Assembly: GCF_002464935.1 (NCBI RefSeq) | Contig: NZ_NBYY01000031.1 | Location: 17,967 to 81,966 of the forward strand | DNA length: 64,000 nt | Source of the DNA: Candidatus Enterovibrio escicola | GTDB lineage: Bacteria > Pseudomonadota > Gammaproteobacteria > Enterobacterales > Vibrionaceae | Direction of reading: 5' to 3' | Shown: positions 31,179 to 41,020 of the stretch, piece after piece | Layout of the letters: each line of letters starts with the position of its first letter | How positions within the stretch are numbered: the stretch's first letter is position 1 | The notes under the pieces: generated by a model | Told to the model about the DNA's origin: nothing | The model's input: the letters and a program-made list of their open reading frames with translations, nothing else | Database searches by the model: none | Translations under genes and position numbers: made by a program

Positions 31179-32444
31179 TTATTCTTGAGGAGGTTTATCC
31201 AGTTTGTCTTCCCTTGGATTAAACAATTTCCTCGCTTGAATTTTACGAATAATGAGCCAAGTTAAAATAGCCAACACCAGAAGCAATATATTGCCAACGA
31301 TGATAGTAATCAGTGCGATCTTACTTTCTTCCTCGCGTTCCAATATATGCCGTTTCTTACTTTCAATATGCAGCCATCCGCCTTCGCTAACTTCACGCTC
31401 GATTTTCGCCTGCTCAATAGAGGCATAATCCACCACAGTGAAAGTTTGTTCTGGCAATTCAAATACCAAGGATCTCTCTGAGATCTTATCAGTAGCATAA
31501 AGCCAAGCATGCCACTTATGCCTGCCTGGCTCATTAGAATCATCAATATTGAAAGTTAGTCTTGTATATTCACCCGAAGCTTGTCCCTGATAAACCGATA
31601 ATTTTCCATTACTATCTGTAAACTCGGCGTGTACAGCGATGGTTCCTGGTTCAATACTCGCTGTGTCTGATTCAACAAAAAAATGGTGTGGCAATTCTTT
31701 TTTACGGCTTTGTTTGAACATAGCTATTAATGGTGGAGGATACACTAACACTTCCTGCTCAAGTGTTCGAAAAAACACGCCGTTTCCTGAAGTAACTCTA
31801 GTTCGGTATTTACCTGGCATCACATTAACAGGCAATTCCACAGTGAATACACCATCACCAGCATATTCATCTAAACCAGAACCATCATCAATAAACCGTC
31901 CTAATATTCTTGTTTTTGGTTGTTGATCTACGGGAATCCCTTCAATGCTTTCAATGAATTCAGTAAATGTGACTGCAAGTTCAACACTATCGAGAAATTC
32001 ACGAAGGTTCAGTGGATTACCATCCTGCATCAAACGTGCCGTAAATTTAACTTTTTCTCCTTGATACAACCGATCAGGAAAAATATCGACATTCATGCTC
32101 AGGTTTGAAAGGATACGAATTTTATTATCAGGAGTTACTTTACCAATAGCTTGCCAAGGACCTGGCATTGGGTTTAAGACAGATATGATATCCATATCAT
32201 ACTCTTGATGCCAAGAGACTGTATATGGATGACGCCACGCATACAATTTCAAACCGTCAGGCTGAATGAGAATAACTGATTTACTATGTTTCTCGCGATA
32301 AATGAGAAAGGTAACTTGTGTGATGGTAGCATCGATACGAAATCGGTTATTTAGTAAGCGAATATCACGATCTGATGTTTGTTCTGCCATGGCATTGAAT
32401 ATTATCAATAATACAAGCAGTAACCCAACCAAGTCTCCTCTCAT
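31179..32444 (-). CDS. TIGR03503-family envelope protein
   Basis: Protein of unknown function typical of Vibrio, Shewanella and Colwellia. From ATG 32444 the product has 421 residues. It opens with a cleavable-looking signal segment (MRGDLVGLLLVLLIIFNAMA), then a large extracytoplasmic beta-rich region, with one transmembrane helix near the C-terminus (ITIIVGNILLLVLAILTWLI) and a short basic tail. A longer frame from ATG 32471 would add nine residues before the signal and lie inside dnaQ; the shorter start is preferred because it begins the hydrophobic signal. It overlaps the end of dnaQ or follows it directly, so it is probably co-transcribed with it. Confidence 0.8.
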   Translation of the reverse strand: MRGDLVGLLLVLLIIFNAMAEQTSDRDIRLLNNRFRIDATITQVTFLIYREKHSKSVILIQPDGLKLYAWRHPYTVSWHQEYDMDIISVLNPMPGPWQAIGKVTPDNKIRILSNLSMNVDIFPDRLYQGEKVKFTARLMQDGNPLNLREFLDSVELAVTFTEFIESIEGIPVDQQPKTRILGRFIDDGSGLDEYAGDGVFTVELPVNVMPGKYRTRVTSGNGVFFRTLEQEVLVYPPPLIAMFKQSRKKELPHHFFVESDTASIEPGTIAVHAEFTDSNGKLSVYQGQASGEYTRLTFNIDDSNEPGRHKWHAWLYATDKISERSLVFELPEQTFTVVDYASIEQAKIEREVSEGGWLHIESKKRHILEREEESKIALITIIVGNILLLVLAILTWLIIRKIQARKLFNPREDKLDKPPQE

Positions 32445-32455
32445 AAACTCTTCTA

Positions 32456-33178
32456 TTACCTCCATAAACATTTGCCATTTTTTTCAATGGTGTCTAGCCG
32501 CACATTATGCTTTTCTACATCATCGGCAGATGCATAGATGATCTTTAGCGATTTCATTCTATCTTCTACACGTCGAATATACTTTCCATCCTGATGGTGT
32601 TCATCGCTATCTCTAAACACTAGTACTGTCTGTCCACCGGTCATCAACAGATAAATATCCGCCAATATCTCAGCGTCTAGCAATGCTCCGTGCAGCGTAC
32701 GGTGAGAATTATCGATGCCATACCGTTCGGTGAGTACATCCAAATTATTTCGCTTACCTGGAAAAATTTTCTTTGCCATGGCCAAAGAATCGGTGATCTT
32801 ACAAAAATCTTGGGTTTTACCAATGCCTTTACCCAACATTTGGAATTCATGATCCATAAAACCAACGTCGAAGTTCACGTTATGCGCGACTATTTCAGCT
32901 CCTCTTATGAATTCTAAGAACTCCTGATGAACATCTGCATAAGTAGGTTTATCCACTAAAAATGCGTCGGTAATGCCATGAATGGCAATCGCTTCTGGAT
33001 CAATTTCACGATCTGGCTTGATGTAAACATGGAAATTTTTACCTGTGAGCTTACGCTTGATAATCTCCACAACACCAATTTCAATAATCCTATGACCTTC
33101 ATAATGAGGTCCACTATCACGGTTCATACCCGTAGTTTCTGTATCAAGAACTATTATTCTTTCGTAACTGGCTTTCAT
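32456..33178 (-). CDS. dnaQ: DNA polymerase III epsilon subunit (proofreading exonuclease)
   Basis: 3'-5' exonuclease of the Pol III core, binding the alpha subunit encoded by dnaE in this same window. 240 residues. Exo I is LDTETTG with Asp12 and Glu14; Exo II is HNVNFDVGF with Asp104; Exo III has His163 and Asp168 (HGALLDAEILADIY). The beta-clamp motif is QTVLVF at 183-188, followed by the C-terminal alpha-binding tail. It is divergent from rnhA with a 51-base spacer that must contain both promoters, the arrangement known in E. coli. Confidence 0.96.
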   Translation of the reverse strand: MKASYERIIVLDTETTGMNRDSGPHYEGHRIIEIGVVEIIKRKLTGKNFHVYIKPDREIDPEAIAIHGITDAFLVDKPTYADVHQEFLEFIRGAEIVAHNVNFDVGFMDHEFQMLGKGIGKTQDFCKITDSLAMAKKIFPGKRNNLDVLTERYGIDNSHRTLHGALLDAEILADIYLLMTGGQTVLVFRDSDEHHQDGKYIRRVEDRMKSLKIIYASADDVEKHNVRLDTIEKNGKCLWR

Positions 33179-33229
33179 AGCGTCACTTATGTCAGACTTG
33201 ATGATAAATTTACTTAAATAATAACAAAT

Positions 33230-33697
33230 ATGGTTAAGCAGGTAGAAATTTTTACGGACGGTTCTTGTCTCGGCAATCCAGGACCTGGCGGGTATGGGGT
33301 TGTCTTACGCTACAAACAGCATGAAAAAGAACTCAGTGAGGGCTTCAACCTTACGACTAATAATCGTATGGAGTTGCTAGCCGCCATTATTGGGCTCGCC
33401 AGTTTGAAAGAATCCTGCACAATAACGTTGACCACAGACAGTCAGTACGTCCTCCAAGGCATTACCAAATGGGTACACAATTGGAAGAAACATGGATGGA
33501 AAACAGCAGATAAAAGACCTGTTAAGAATGCAGATTTGTGGAAACGTCTCGACGAGGAAAGTCAGCGTCACAAGGTTAACTGGCAATGGGTGAAGAGCCA
33601 TGTAGGTCATTTTGAAAATGAACGTTGCGATGAATTAGCTCGCCACGCTGCAGAAAAACCAATATATTCAGACGAGGGATACAAATCCAACAACTAA
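33230..33697 (+). CDS. rnhA: Ribonuclease HI
   Basis: Cleaves RNA of RNA/DNA hybrids (R-loops, Okazaki primers). 155 residues, the E. coli length. The catalytic Asp10 ([14 protein letters not shown]), Glu48 (NNRMELLA), Asp70 (TTDSQYV) and Asp134 (ERCDELA), plus the flexible-loop His124 (VKSHVGH), are all conserved. The basic handle region [21 protein letters not shown], abridged here as HNWKKHGW, is present. The stop overlaps the convergent yafS-like gene by 4 bases, a very tight arrangement in a genome otherwise full of spacer DNA. Confidence 0.96.
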   Translation: MVKQVEIFTDGSCLGNPGPGGYGVVLRYKQHEKELSEGFNLTTNNRMELLAAIIGLASLKESCTITLTTDSQYVLQGITKWVHNWKKHGWKTADKRPVKNADLWKRLDEESQRHKVNWQWVKSHVGHFENERCDELARHAAEKPIYSDEGYKSNN

Positions 33698-34458
33698 TGA
33701 CCCCTAGATATCACTAATGTATCATCAGTGCGATAATTTACCCTGACTGGGGACAATCGCTTACGCAATCTCCATTCTAGCCTGATTGGTTTCAACGGAT
33801 AGGTTCGCTTCCTTGCCACAATGAAATACAACGAACCAATCATGGGAAGAAGGCCAGAAAATGCGTTCTCAATCCATGCACCACTGGTTCGATGTTTCGT
33901 AGCTGGGATCAAACCAAAGCACGACAGATCAATAATCTCGTAGTTAAGTACACCCAGCCAATCTCGCACTCTTAATGGTGTAAACATCCGTCCATTCCAT
34001 GGAAGACAATGTTTACGCAAATGAATAAGCCGTTGAATTCCCATTAAACTACTCGGATTCACACCAGTAACAATAAGGTAACCATCATCTATCATGATCC
34101 TGTCTATTTCGCGTAAGAGTTGATGTGGATCATCAGTATAATCTAGTTGATTTGCAAGAATACAAACATCAAATGCTTTACTAACAAAAGGCAAATTATA
34201 GATTTCAGATTCGACATTACGTAGGGGATTTAACTTATCAATACAGACCTGATGCTGAATGTTACAATGTCTGCTCACCAATTCACAGCTCAAACCACCA
34301 AGCTTGAGCATGTGGTAACCGAACATACGTGGCAGCCACTCATCAAGTCTCGTTTGTATATGCAAGCCTGCCCATTCGCCATGTGCGAATTGAGCCCATG
34401 TATAGGGGTATTCTAAAGGGCGTTGGCTACATGCTAGTTTCATAATTAATGATGTCAT
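33694..34458 (-). CDS. yafS: SAM-dependent methyltransferase, YafS-like
   Basis: Class I methyltransferase of unknown substrate; in enterobacteria the same position between gloB and rnhA is occupied by yafS. 254 residues. The methyltransferase core is recognisable ([20 protein letters not shown], then the [21 protein letters not shown] strand-loop, abridged as [14 protein letters not shown]), but the glycine-rich SAM loop is weak, as usual in this subfamily ([10 protein letters not shown]). Only 14 bases separate its ATG from the divergent gloB ATG. The gene order gloB-yafS-rnhA-dnaQ supports the symbol more than the sequence alone does. Confidence 0.8.
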   Translation of the reverse strand: MTSLIMKLACSQRPLEYPYTWAQFAHGEWAGLHIQTRLDEWLPRMFGYHMLKLGGLSCELVSRHCNIQHQVCIDKLNPLRNVESEIYNLPFVSKAFDVCILANQLDYTDDPHQLLREIDRIMIDDGYLIVTGVNPSSLMGIQRLIHLRKHCLPWNGRMFTPLRVRDWLGVLNYEIIDLSCFGLIPATKHRTSGAWIENAFSGLLPMIGSLYFIVARKRTYPLKPIRLEWRLRKRLSPVRVNYRTDDTLVISRGH

Positions 34459-34472
34459 AGCTGGAGAGTAAA

Positions 34473-35231
34473 ATGCTATCTATATTAAACATACCTGCAT
34501 TCAATGACAATTATATCTGGCTACTAGAAGCTAATGATAATCATTGTGCTATTATCGACCCAGGTAATGCCGTACCAGTATTGGAAGTCCTTGAAGAACG
34601 AGGCCTCCATCTCGACGCCATATTGATTACACATCATCATCATGATCATGTTGGTGGTGTCCCAAAGCTTAAGGCGTGTTTTCATGATCTTACAGTTTAT
34701 GGCCCTACCACCACTCGTTTTCCTTATGTCACGCACCCGCTAAGCAACAACGGTAAGTTCGTATTGTTTAATTCCATTTTTACTGTTTTCCAAGTTCCTG
34801 GACATACACGGGACCACATCGCTTATTATGCTGATGGTATGTTGTTTTGTGGTGATACACTCTTTTCTGGTGGATGTGGACGCCTCTTTGAAGGTACTCC
34901 GGCACAGATGCTTGCATCACTTACAATTCTGACCTTGTTATCAGACAATACCAAGGTATATTGCGCACACGAGTATACTCAAGCCAATTTAAAGTTTGCT
35001 TTGGCTGTTGAGCCTAATAATTTTCTACTCAATCAGTATGCATCTGACGTCAATGTATTACGCACAAGTGGGATGAGTACCATACCAAGCTCCATAGGCA
35101 AAGAGAAATCCATTAACCCTTTTCTACGCACCCATTATGCGTCTGTAAAAGCAGGAGTGAAACACCGAGTTGAATGCACATCAGATCTTGACACTTTCAC
35201 AACCCTAAGACGCTGGAAAGATGAATTTTGA
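34473..35231 (+). CDS. gloB: Hydroxyacylglutathione hydrolase (glyoxalase II)
   Basis: Hydrolyses S-lactoylglutathione to lactate and glutathione in methylglyoxal detoxification. 252 residues with the metallo-beta-lactamase fold. The binuclear metal motif THHHHDH is at 53-59, with further ligands in PGHTRDHIAYY, GDTLFSGGCGRLFEG and CAHEYT. The C-terminal substrate-binding domain (NPFLRTHYASVKAG) is present. It is divergent from yafS with almost no spacer, so the promoter must lie inside yafS. mltD follows on the same strand after 67 bases. Confidence 0.95.
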   Translation: MLSILNIPAFNDNYIWLLEANDNHCAIIDPGNAVPVLEVLEERGLHLDAILITHHHHDHVGGVPKLKACFHDLTVYGPTTTRFPYVTHPLSNNGKFVLFNSIFTVFQVPGHTRDHIAYYADGMLFCGDTLFSGGCGRLFEGTPAQMLASLTILTLLSDNTKVYCAHEYTQANLKFALAVEPNNFLLNQYASDVNVLRTSGMSTIPSSIGKEKSINPFLRTHYASVKAGVKHRVECTSDLDTFTTLRRWKDEF

Positions 35232-35298
35232 CATTCGCCCATTGTAAGTACTGCTACAGGCTGATCAGTATCAGACATTTTTTGAAAGGTCGTCACGT

Positions 35299-36867
35299 AT
35301 GAAGTTACGATATGTTCTAACCTGTTCGATTCTCCTTATAGGATGTCAGCTCTCCAAGACAAATAACATCGAAACAATAAGGATGATACCAGAGAAAACA
35401 ACCACCAATCAACAAATAGAAACCAATTCCATCGTGGTAAAAGAAGATCCAATTCCTCATGCCGTTACACCTCAAGCTCAAGAAAATATCTGGGATCGGA
35501 TCACGATGCAATTGGAGTTAGCCGTTCCAGATAAGCAACGAATAAACTACTATCGCAACTGGTATCTCAAGCATCCACAACACTTGGAAACGGTCGCCAA
35601 ACGTGCGGAACCCTTCTTATATCTGATAACAGAGAAAGTTGAAGCACGCGGTATTCCGCTTGAAATTGCATTACTTCCAATAGTTGAAAGCGCCTTCGAC
35701 CAGTTTGCATACTCACACGAGCAAGCAGCTGGTCTTTGGCAATTTGTACCTGACACTGGACACCGTTTTGGTCTTAAACAAAATTGGTGGTATGACGGTA
35801 GACGTGATGTTATAGCGTCAACTGATGCTGCATTAGATTTACTTGAGTACCTTCACAAGAAATTTAATGGCAATTGGTTTCATGCTTTAGCAGCCTATAA
35901 CACTGGTGAAAGACGAATATTTATGGCCATCCGTAAAAATAAATCTATGGGTAAACCAACTGATTTTTGGTCACTCGATTTGCCAAAAGAAACCAGTGAA
36001 TATGTACCAAAGTTGATCGCAGTTGCAGATATCATCAAACACCAACACAAATATAAATTATCTCTGCTCCCCATTGTAAATAAGCCTGTAGTTGGGACTG
36101 TTGATCCTAACGTGCAAATGGACTTAGCACAGGCAGCAAACTACGCTGGATTATCTCTATCCGAACTTAAAAGCCTCAACCCTGGCTACAATCATTGGGT
36201 AACATCACCGAATGGCCCAACACATTTTCTTTTACCTCACAATAAAATTGACAGGTTTAAGCGAACGTTTTCGGATAATGGTAATAAAAGTATAAATATC
36301 ACCCGCTACAAGGTAAAAACTGGCGATTCTTTGAGCCTCATTGCACAACGTCACCATACAACAATAAAAGTGATAAAACTTGCCAATAGCCTCGATAGCT
36401 CTAATATTCTCTCAGGTCAACACCTGATAATACCGAATGGATTAAAAGTCCAAACCAAATATTCATTGAATGATCTACGACGTTTTGCTAAATTTTCAAG
36501 CAAGAAAAATAGTGACTACAAGTTGAGTTACAGGGTTAAACAAGGTGACAGCTTCTGGAAAATTTCTCTCGAACAGGATATATCATACAAAGACTTGGCA
36601 CGCTGGAATGGCATGAATCTGCAAGACCCACTACATATTGGACAAAAACTGACAATGTGGAAAAGAGCAGATGACAATGTACTCATTCGGACTATCCTTT
36701 ATTCAATTCGTGAAGGAGATTCATTAAGTAGTATTGCTTTACAATATAACGTATCTGTATCCGAGTTAGTAAAATGGAATTCCCTAAAAAAGCATGAGTA
36801 TCTCAAGTTGAGACAAAAACTTAAGATCTACATTGACATATCTGAAACTAACTCAAAAACACGATAA
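35299..36867 (+). CDS. mltD: Membrane-bound lytic murein transglycosylase D
   Basis: Outer-membrane lipoprotein that cleaves glycan strands to 1,6-anhydro-muropeptides. 522 residues. The lipobox LLIGC gives lipidated Cys16. The SLT family 1 domain spans about 100-260, with the catalytic Glu130 in LPIVESAFDQFAYS, followed by AAGLWQFVPDTG and AYNTGERRI. Three LysM peptidoglycan-binding repeats end the protein, starting about residues 334, 412 and 471 (KTGDSLSLIA, KQGDSFWKIS, REGDSLSSIA). The number of LysM domains is in the family range. It follows gloB as in E. coli. Confidence 0.95.
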   Translation: MKLRYVLTCSILLIGCQLSKTNNIETIRMIPEKTTTNQQIETNSIVVKEDPIPHAVTPQAQENIWDRITMQLELAVPDKQRINYYRNWYLKHPQHLETVAKRAEPFLYLITEKVEARGIPLEIALLPIVESAFDQFAYSHEQAAGLWQFVPDTGHRFGLKQNWWYDGRRDVIASTDAALDLLEYLHKKFNGNWFHALAAYNTGERRIFMAIRKNKSMGKPTDFWSLDLPKETSEYVPKLIAVADIIKHQHKYKLSLLPIVNKPVVGTVDPNVQMDLAQAANYAGLSLSELKSLNPGYNHWVTSPNGPTHFLLPHNKIDRFKRTFSDNGNKSINITRYKVKTGDSLSLIAQRHHTTIKVIKLANSLDSSNILSGQHLIIPNGLKVQTKYSLNDLRRFAKFSSKKNSDYKLSYRVKQGDSFWKISLEQDISYKDLARWNGMNLQDPLHIGQKLTMWKRADDNVLIRTILYSIREGDSLSSIALQYNVSVSELVKWNSLKKHEYLKLRQKLKIYIDISETNSKTR

Positions 36868-36969
36868 AAATCGACAAACCAATGGTATGCTATTTTCTAA
36901 TTTCATGTTATCTACATAAAGTCATTGCTCATCTACTTCACAGATAAGCACCATTTCATATACATGTAC

Positions 36970-37025
36970 ATGCCTTTAAGCACCACACATATAGTTTCTG
37001 TGAGAAAATTTCTAGGTGAAAGAAC
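36970..37025 (+). repeat. 56-bp interspersed repeat, copy 4
   Basis: Same unit but preceded by GTAC and followed by IS256 rather than IS903-like sequence. It shows that the 56-bp unit is separable from the IS903-like element. Upstream, 36923-36964 matches 48750-48792, a second unexplained repeat. Confidence 0.8.
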
Positions 37026-38040
37026 AGGGGGCGGAATCAAGTACAACAGCATACTGGTTACGCCCTATATCAAGCAAACCCAAAATATAGAAGCGCTTAT
37101 CCCTTGGCTCTGTCTGCGTGGGATCTCCACGGGCGGTGTCAGCCATCCCTGAAATCTCTCTTAGGTAAGCAAGCCAAGCGGTTGTCAGCAAACAGTGTTT
37201 CTCGACTCAAGCAACAGTGGGAAGTAGAATACGACCAGTCGCGCAAGCGCGACCTCAGTAAACGTCGGTATGTCTATATTTTGGCCGATGATATTTACTG
37301 CAAAGTTAGAATGGATGACAAACTTTACCTGCCTGTTGTCATAGGCGTCGATAATACCAGCTACAAGGAAGTACTCGCCGTTGTCGATGGGTACAGGGAG
37401 TCAGAGGTTAGTTGGCTTGAAGTTCTGTCACAGCTAACGTGCCAAGATATCAATATCTCTCCTTAACTCGCCATTGCTGATGGTGCTTTCGGTTTTTTAA
37501 ATACAGTGATAAAGCATTGTCCAACGACGCGTCATCAGCGCTGCTGGGTATACAAAACGGCCAATGTATTAAACAAAGTCCCAAAATCCGTTTAACCAAG
37601 AATGAAAGAAGCGCTTCGTGATATTTGGATGACGGAGACATAACAAGAGGCACATAAAGCCTTCGGACAGTTCAAAATACGATATGGTGCTAAATATCCA
37701 AAAGTAGCGGAGTGCCTGACCAAAGACAAAGTAGAAATTCTGGCATTTTACGATTTCTCCACCGAGCACTGAATACATATTCGAACGACAAACCACATTA
37801 AATCAATATTTGCAACGGTGAGGCTAAAACGAACAACACCAAAAATTGTGGAAGCCTAAAAACGACATTGGCAATGGCCTGCAAACTAGTGCAAACCTCT
37901 GAGGTTAACTGGCATAGGTTGAGAGGCTTTAAATTGCTCTCAGATATCATCAAAGGCGTGAAATTCAAAAATGGCATTTGTGAAATAAACGTCAATCATC
38001 AGGACACTGCTCTGAAAGCTATACCCAGATTTGATTATAG
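37026..38040 (+). mobile_element. IS256-family element, N-terminally truncated
   Basis: Begins in the IS256 transposase at GGIKYNSILVTPYIKQTQNI and continues through NSVSRLKQQWEVEYDQ, RYVYILADDIYCKVRMDDKL, GVDNTSYKEVLAVVDGYRES and EVNWHRLRGFKLLSDIIKGV to the C-terminus near 38000. It carries a stop at about 37464 and frameshifts near 37140 and 37560. The N-terminus is replaced by the 56-bp repeat. Confidence 0.85.
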
Positions 38041-38041
38041 C

Positions 38042-38380
38042 TCACTATTCCACTTCAAAGCAACGCGGGGTACTGAAGAAATGACATCCTAGAAATGAAG
38101 CTGTAAAGGCGTTGAAAGATGACAAACTGGCGTAGTTTAAATAGGACAGTGGTTATCACAAACGCTCATTAGCCGAAATAGAAATTTATAGCTATACTCA
38201 GTTATTCAGTCCTAAACTCACTCTTCGTTATTAAAATTATATAAGTTGCTGAGGCACTGTAAATGTGAAAGAAATAAACAAAGTAATAAAACTCGGGATA
38301 CCTGTTCGCTAGCGGATAAATTAAAACTGGAAAGAAGATTTTTGTCAGTGCATTATAAGCCTGATTTAATCAACAACACC
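38042..38380 (+). mobile_element. IS903-like 3' portion
   Basis: Degraded HFKATRGTEE-type segment, then RNEAVKALKDDKLA and a damaged C-terminus, ending with CTGATTTAATCAACAACACC. It lies directly after the IS256 piece. Confidence 0.8.
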
Positions 38381-38414
38381 CCTTTAAATCACAATCAATT
38401 TATTGAATACATGA

Positions 38415-38935
38415 TCGGAAAGGCACCCGATTCTAGATGCCAAAACAAGAAATAAATCTTTGCTCTTTTCAATCAGTGAAGTAATAATGACTATTATATT
38501 TTTATCATCAATCTGGATTTCTTGATTATAAAACGTCTTACACCTACATTGTATACCATCACCTAACAGATAAATTTCCTGATTTGGTCAGCTCTACGCG
38601 GATGCTTGTCTTGATGCAAAGTACTCTAGTTTCCCTTTATCCTTCTCTGAGTCATTGTCAGGCCAAACCTCCAGTCAATGTGTTCATTAATTCAACTAAC
38701 CTACAGGTTTGTCATAATTTACGTATTCTACGGCATCGCGAATTTTAAGGGGATGTTAAACAAGGTAAGAGGTCATGAGATAGTTTTATGGCTTTACACT
38801 TCACCTTCTCATGAAAAATGAAGGCGGTATTATTTCAATAAATGAAGCAACAATCAATGTTGAGGACAAAGAATTGCTTGATATGGCCGATAATCTCTGA
38901 GGATTACTCATTGAATATATAACCAAGATCTAAGG
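38415..38935 (+). mobile_element. Diverged second IS982 lineage, remnant
   Basis: With many frame changes this reads SLLFSISEVM, FPDLVSSTRMLVLMQSTLVS, VFINSTNLQVCHNLRILRHR and MKNEGGIISINEATINVED. These are colinear with the common IS982 transposase here but differ at a large share of positions. It is too diverged to be a decayed copy of the same element over the same time, so it is an older or different IS982. Confidence 0.7.
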
Positions 38936-39231
38936 TGAATTAAACCGTTGCCTGAATTAAGTCATAAAAAGAACGAAAAATAACCGGCTGTGATACAAAA
39001 AGAGGTATTATTATAACTACCTGTTGTACAACAAATTTTGTAAAATCTCGGTGTTTAAAATAACCACCACGAGAAAGTTTACTTTCGTATGAATACGGGT
39101 GTTACCAGTGCGGGGAAATAAACTTATTCCGAGGTTAAAACTAAATTGTAAAAATGTTTTGTGTTTACGAAACATTCAATCAACTAGTTGTAAATGTTAA
39201 CTTAAGGGACAATTTAACTCAGGAGAGATAA
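38936..39231. other. glyA leader region
   Basis: No gene. AAACAACT/AGTTG-type short repeats and an AT-rich tract precede the ribosome binding site AGGAGAG at about 39222. No riboswitch fold or PurR/MetR box was confirmed by eye. Confidence 0.35.
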
Positions 39232-40482
39232 ATGTTAAAACCTGACATGAATATAGCTGATTACGATCCAAAGCTTTTTGCTGCGATCCAAGAAGAAACA
39301 GCACGGCAGGAAGAGCACATTGAACTTATCGCTTCAGAAAACTACACCAGCCCTCGTGTTATGGAAGCGCAAGGTTCCCAGTTAACCAATAAATACGCCG
39401 AAGGCTACCCAGGTAAGCGTTATTATGGGGGCTGTGAATTCGTAGATAAAATAGAAAGGTTGGCTATTGATAGGGCGTGTGAGTTGTTTGGGTGTGAATA
39501 CGCGAATGTCCAACCACACTCAGGATCCCAAGCGAACAACGCGGTTTATATGGCGCTACTAAACTTAGGCGATACTGTATTAGGCATGAGCCTTGCGCAT
39601 GGCGGTCACCTAACCCACGGCTCCCCTGTTAACTTCTCTGGTAAGTACTACAACATCATTCCGTATGGTATCGACGAAGCGGGTCAAATTAACTACGATG
39701 AAATGGAGGAGATGGCAGTTGAGCACAATCCGAAAATGATCATCGGTGGTTTCTCAGCTTACTCACAAGTTGTAGATTGGGGGCGTATGCGTCAAATCTC
39801 TGACAATGTTGGTGCTTACCTATTTGTTGATATGGCTCATGTTGCGGGTCTTATTGCAGCAGGTGTTTACCCAACACCAGTACCACACGCACACGTTGTA
39901 AGCACTACGACGCACAAAACTCTTGCGGGTCCTCGTGGTGGTCTGATCTTGTCTAATGCAGGTGAAGATATGTATAAAAAGCTAAATTCTGCGGTATTCC
40001 CAGGTGGTCAAGGTGGTCCTTTGATGCATATCATTGCTGCGAAAGCGGTAGCGTTTAAAGAAGCCATGGAGCCTGAGTTTGTAGAGTATCAACAACGGGT
40101 TGTCAATAATGCTAAAGCAATGGTGGTACAGTTCCAACAGCGCGGTTATAAAATCGTATCTAACAGCACGAAAAATCACTTATTCTTAGTTGATTTAATT
40201 GATAAAAATATCACTGGTAAAGAGGCAGATGCAGCATTGAGTTTGGTAAACATTACTGTGAATAAAAACAGCGTGCCGAATGATCCACGCAATCCATTTG
40301 TAACTTCTGGTATTCGTGTAGGTTCCCCTGCGATCACACGTCGTGGTTTCACAAAAGAAGACGCGAAAGAATTGGTAAACTGGATGTGTGATGTGTTAGA
40401 TGATATTAAGGACAAGGACGTGAGTGACGTGATAAAAACCAAAGTGCTGGAGATTTGTAAGCGCCTGCCTGTTTATTCTTAA
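39232..40482 (+). CDS. glyA: Serine hydroxymethyltransferase
   Basis: PLP enzyme interconverting serine and glycine and charging THF to 5,10-methylene-THF; the main one-carbon source feeding PurN and other steps. 416 residues, one fewer than the E. coli enzyme. The PLP lysine is Lys229 in [15 protein letters not shown]; the substrate motifs [12 protein letters not shown] and [14 protein letters not shown] are unchanged. Strong ribosome binding site AGGAGAG. Codon use (many GGT, CGT, AAC) is that of a highly expressed gene and contrasts with the neighbouring IS remnants. Monocistronic. Confidence 0.98.
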   Translation: MLKPDMNIADYDPKLFAAIQEETARQEEHIELIASENYTSPRVMEAQGSQLTNKYAEGYPGKRYYGGCEFVDKIERLAIDRACELFGCEYANVQPHSGSQANNAVYMALLNLGDTVLGMSLAHGGHLTHGSPVNFSGKYYNIIPYGIDEAGQINYDEMEEMAVEHNPKMIIGGFSAYSQVVDWGRMRQISDNVGAYLFVDMAHVAGLIAAGVYPTPVPHAHVVSTTTHKTLAGPRGGLILSNAGEDMYKKLNSAVFPGGQGGPLMHIIAAKAVAFKEAMEPEFVEYQQRVVNNAKAMVVQFQQRGYKIVSNSTKNHLFLVDLIDKNITGKEADAALSLVNITVNKNSVPNDPRNPFVTSGIRVGSPAITRRGFTKEDAKELVNWMCDVLDDIKDKDVSDVIKTKVLEICKRLPVYS

Positions 40483-40777
40483 GATAGCATCCGCTAAGTA
40501 AAACATCTATGGGTATACAGATACTTAGATATAACAATCTGTTCTTATTATACATTATATTTATATTTTCCACCTACTAATTAGGTACAATAGCTAATCA
40601 ACTTGGAAATGTAAGTTTCGGCGTACATTACTGATGTCATAATCAAAGCATTATTCTGTTGGTTGAAGCCCTATCAAAAAGGAATAACACCGAGTATAGC
40701 ATCAGTAAACTCGCCCTACGGTAGGGAATCAGTATGTCAATTACGTCGTTACATTCCCCGTGAAATATACCTATCAA
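40483..40777. other. Intergenic after glyA
   Basis: About 295 bases with no gene and no clear intrinsic terminator; only a short CCCTAC/GTAGGG hairpin near 40714-40727. Confidence 0.35.
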
Positions 40778-40867
40778 ACTGAACTCTACATAAGAAATAA
40801 ACTAAATGTCCAAATTGAGATCTGATCGTTTTAATCAGAGCACCAGTCGCAAAAGGATTTTTTGCAT
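40778..40867 (+). mobile_element. IS982-family left-end fragment
   Basis: A diverged copy of the left terminus and leader (GAACTCTACATAAGAAATAA), cut at 40868 by the right end of an IS903-like copy. Confidence 0.7.
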
Positions 40868-41020
40868 GGTGTTGTTGATTAAATCAGGCCTATAACGTAT
40901 TGATCCTAATCTTTTTCATAGTATTAATTTGTCTGCTGGCAAATAGACATCACGAGTCTTATGACTGTGTTTATTGCTTTTACATTTACTAGGGTTTCAC
41001 CAACTTGAGCATTGTAATTA
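40868..41020 (-). mobile_element. IS903-like element, 3' part (split by IS982)
   Basis: On the minus strand the right terminus starts at 40868 (plus strand GGTGTTGTTGATTAAATCAG). It reaches TAATTA at 41015-41020, where an IS982 copy begins. The rest of the element continues at 41979. Confidence 0.9.

Noticed and set aside
36925..37152. Fusion protein joining repeat sequence to an IS256 transposase piece
   Set aside because: A chance open frame across a recombination joint; the N-terminal part has no start signal.
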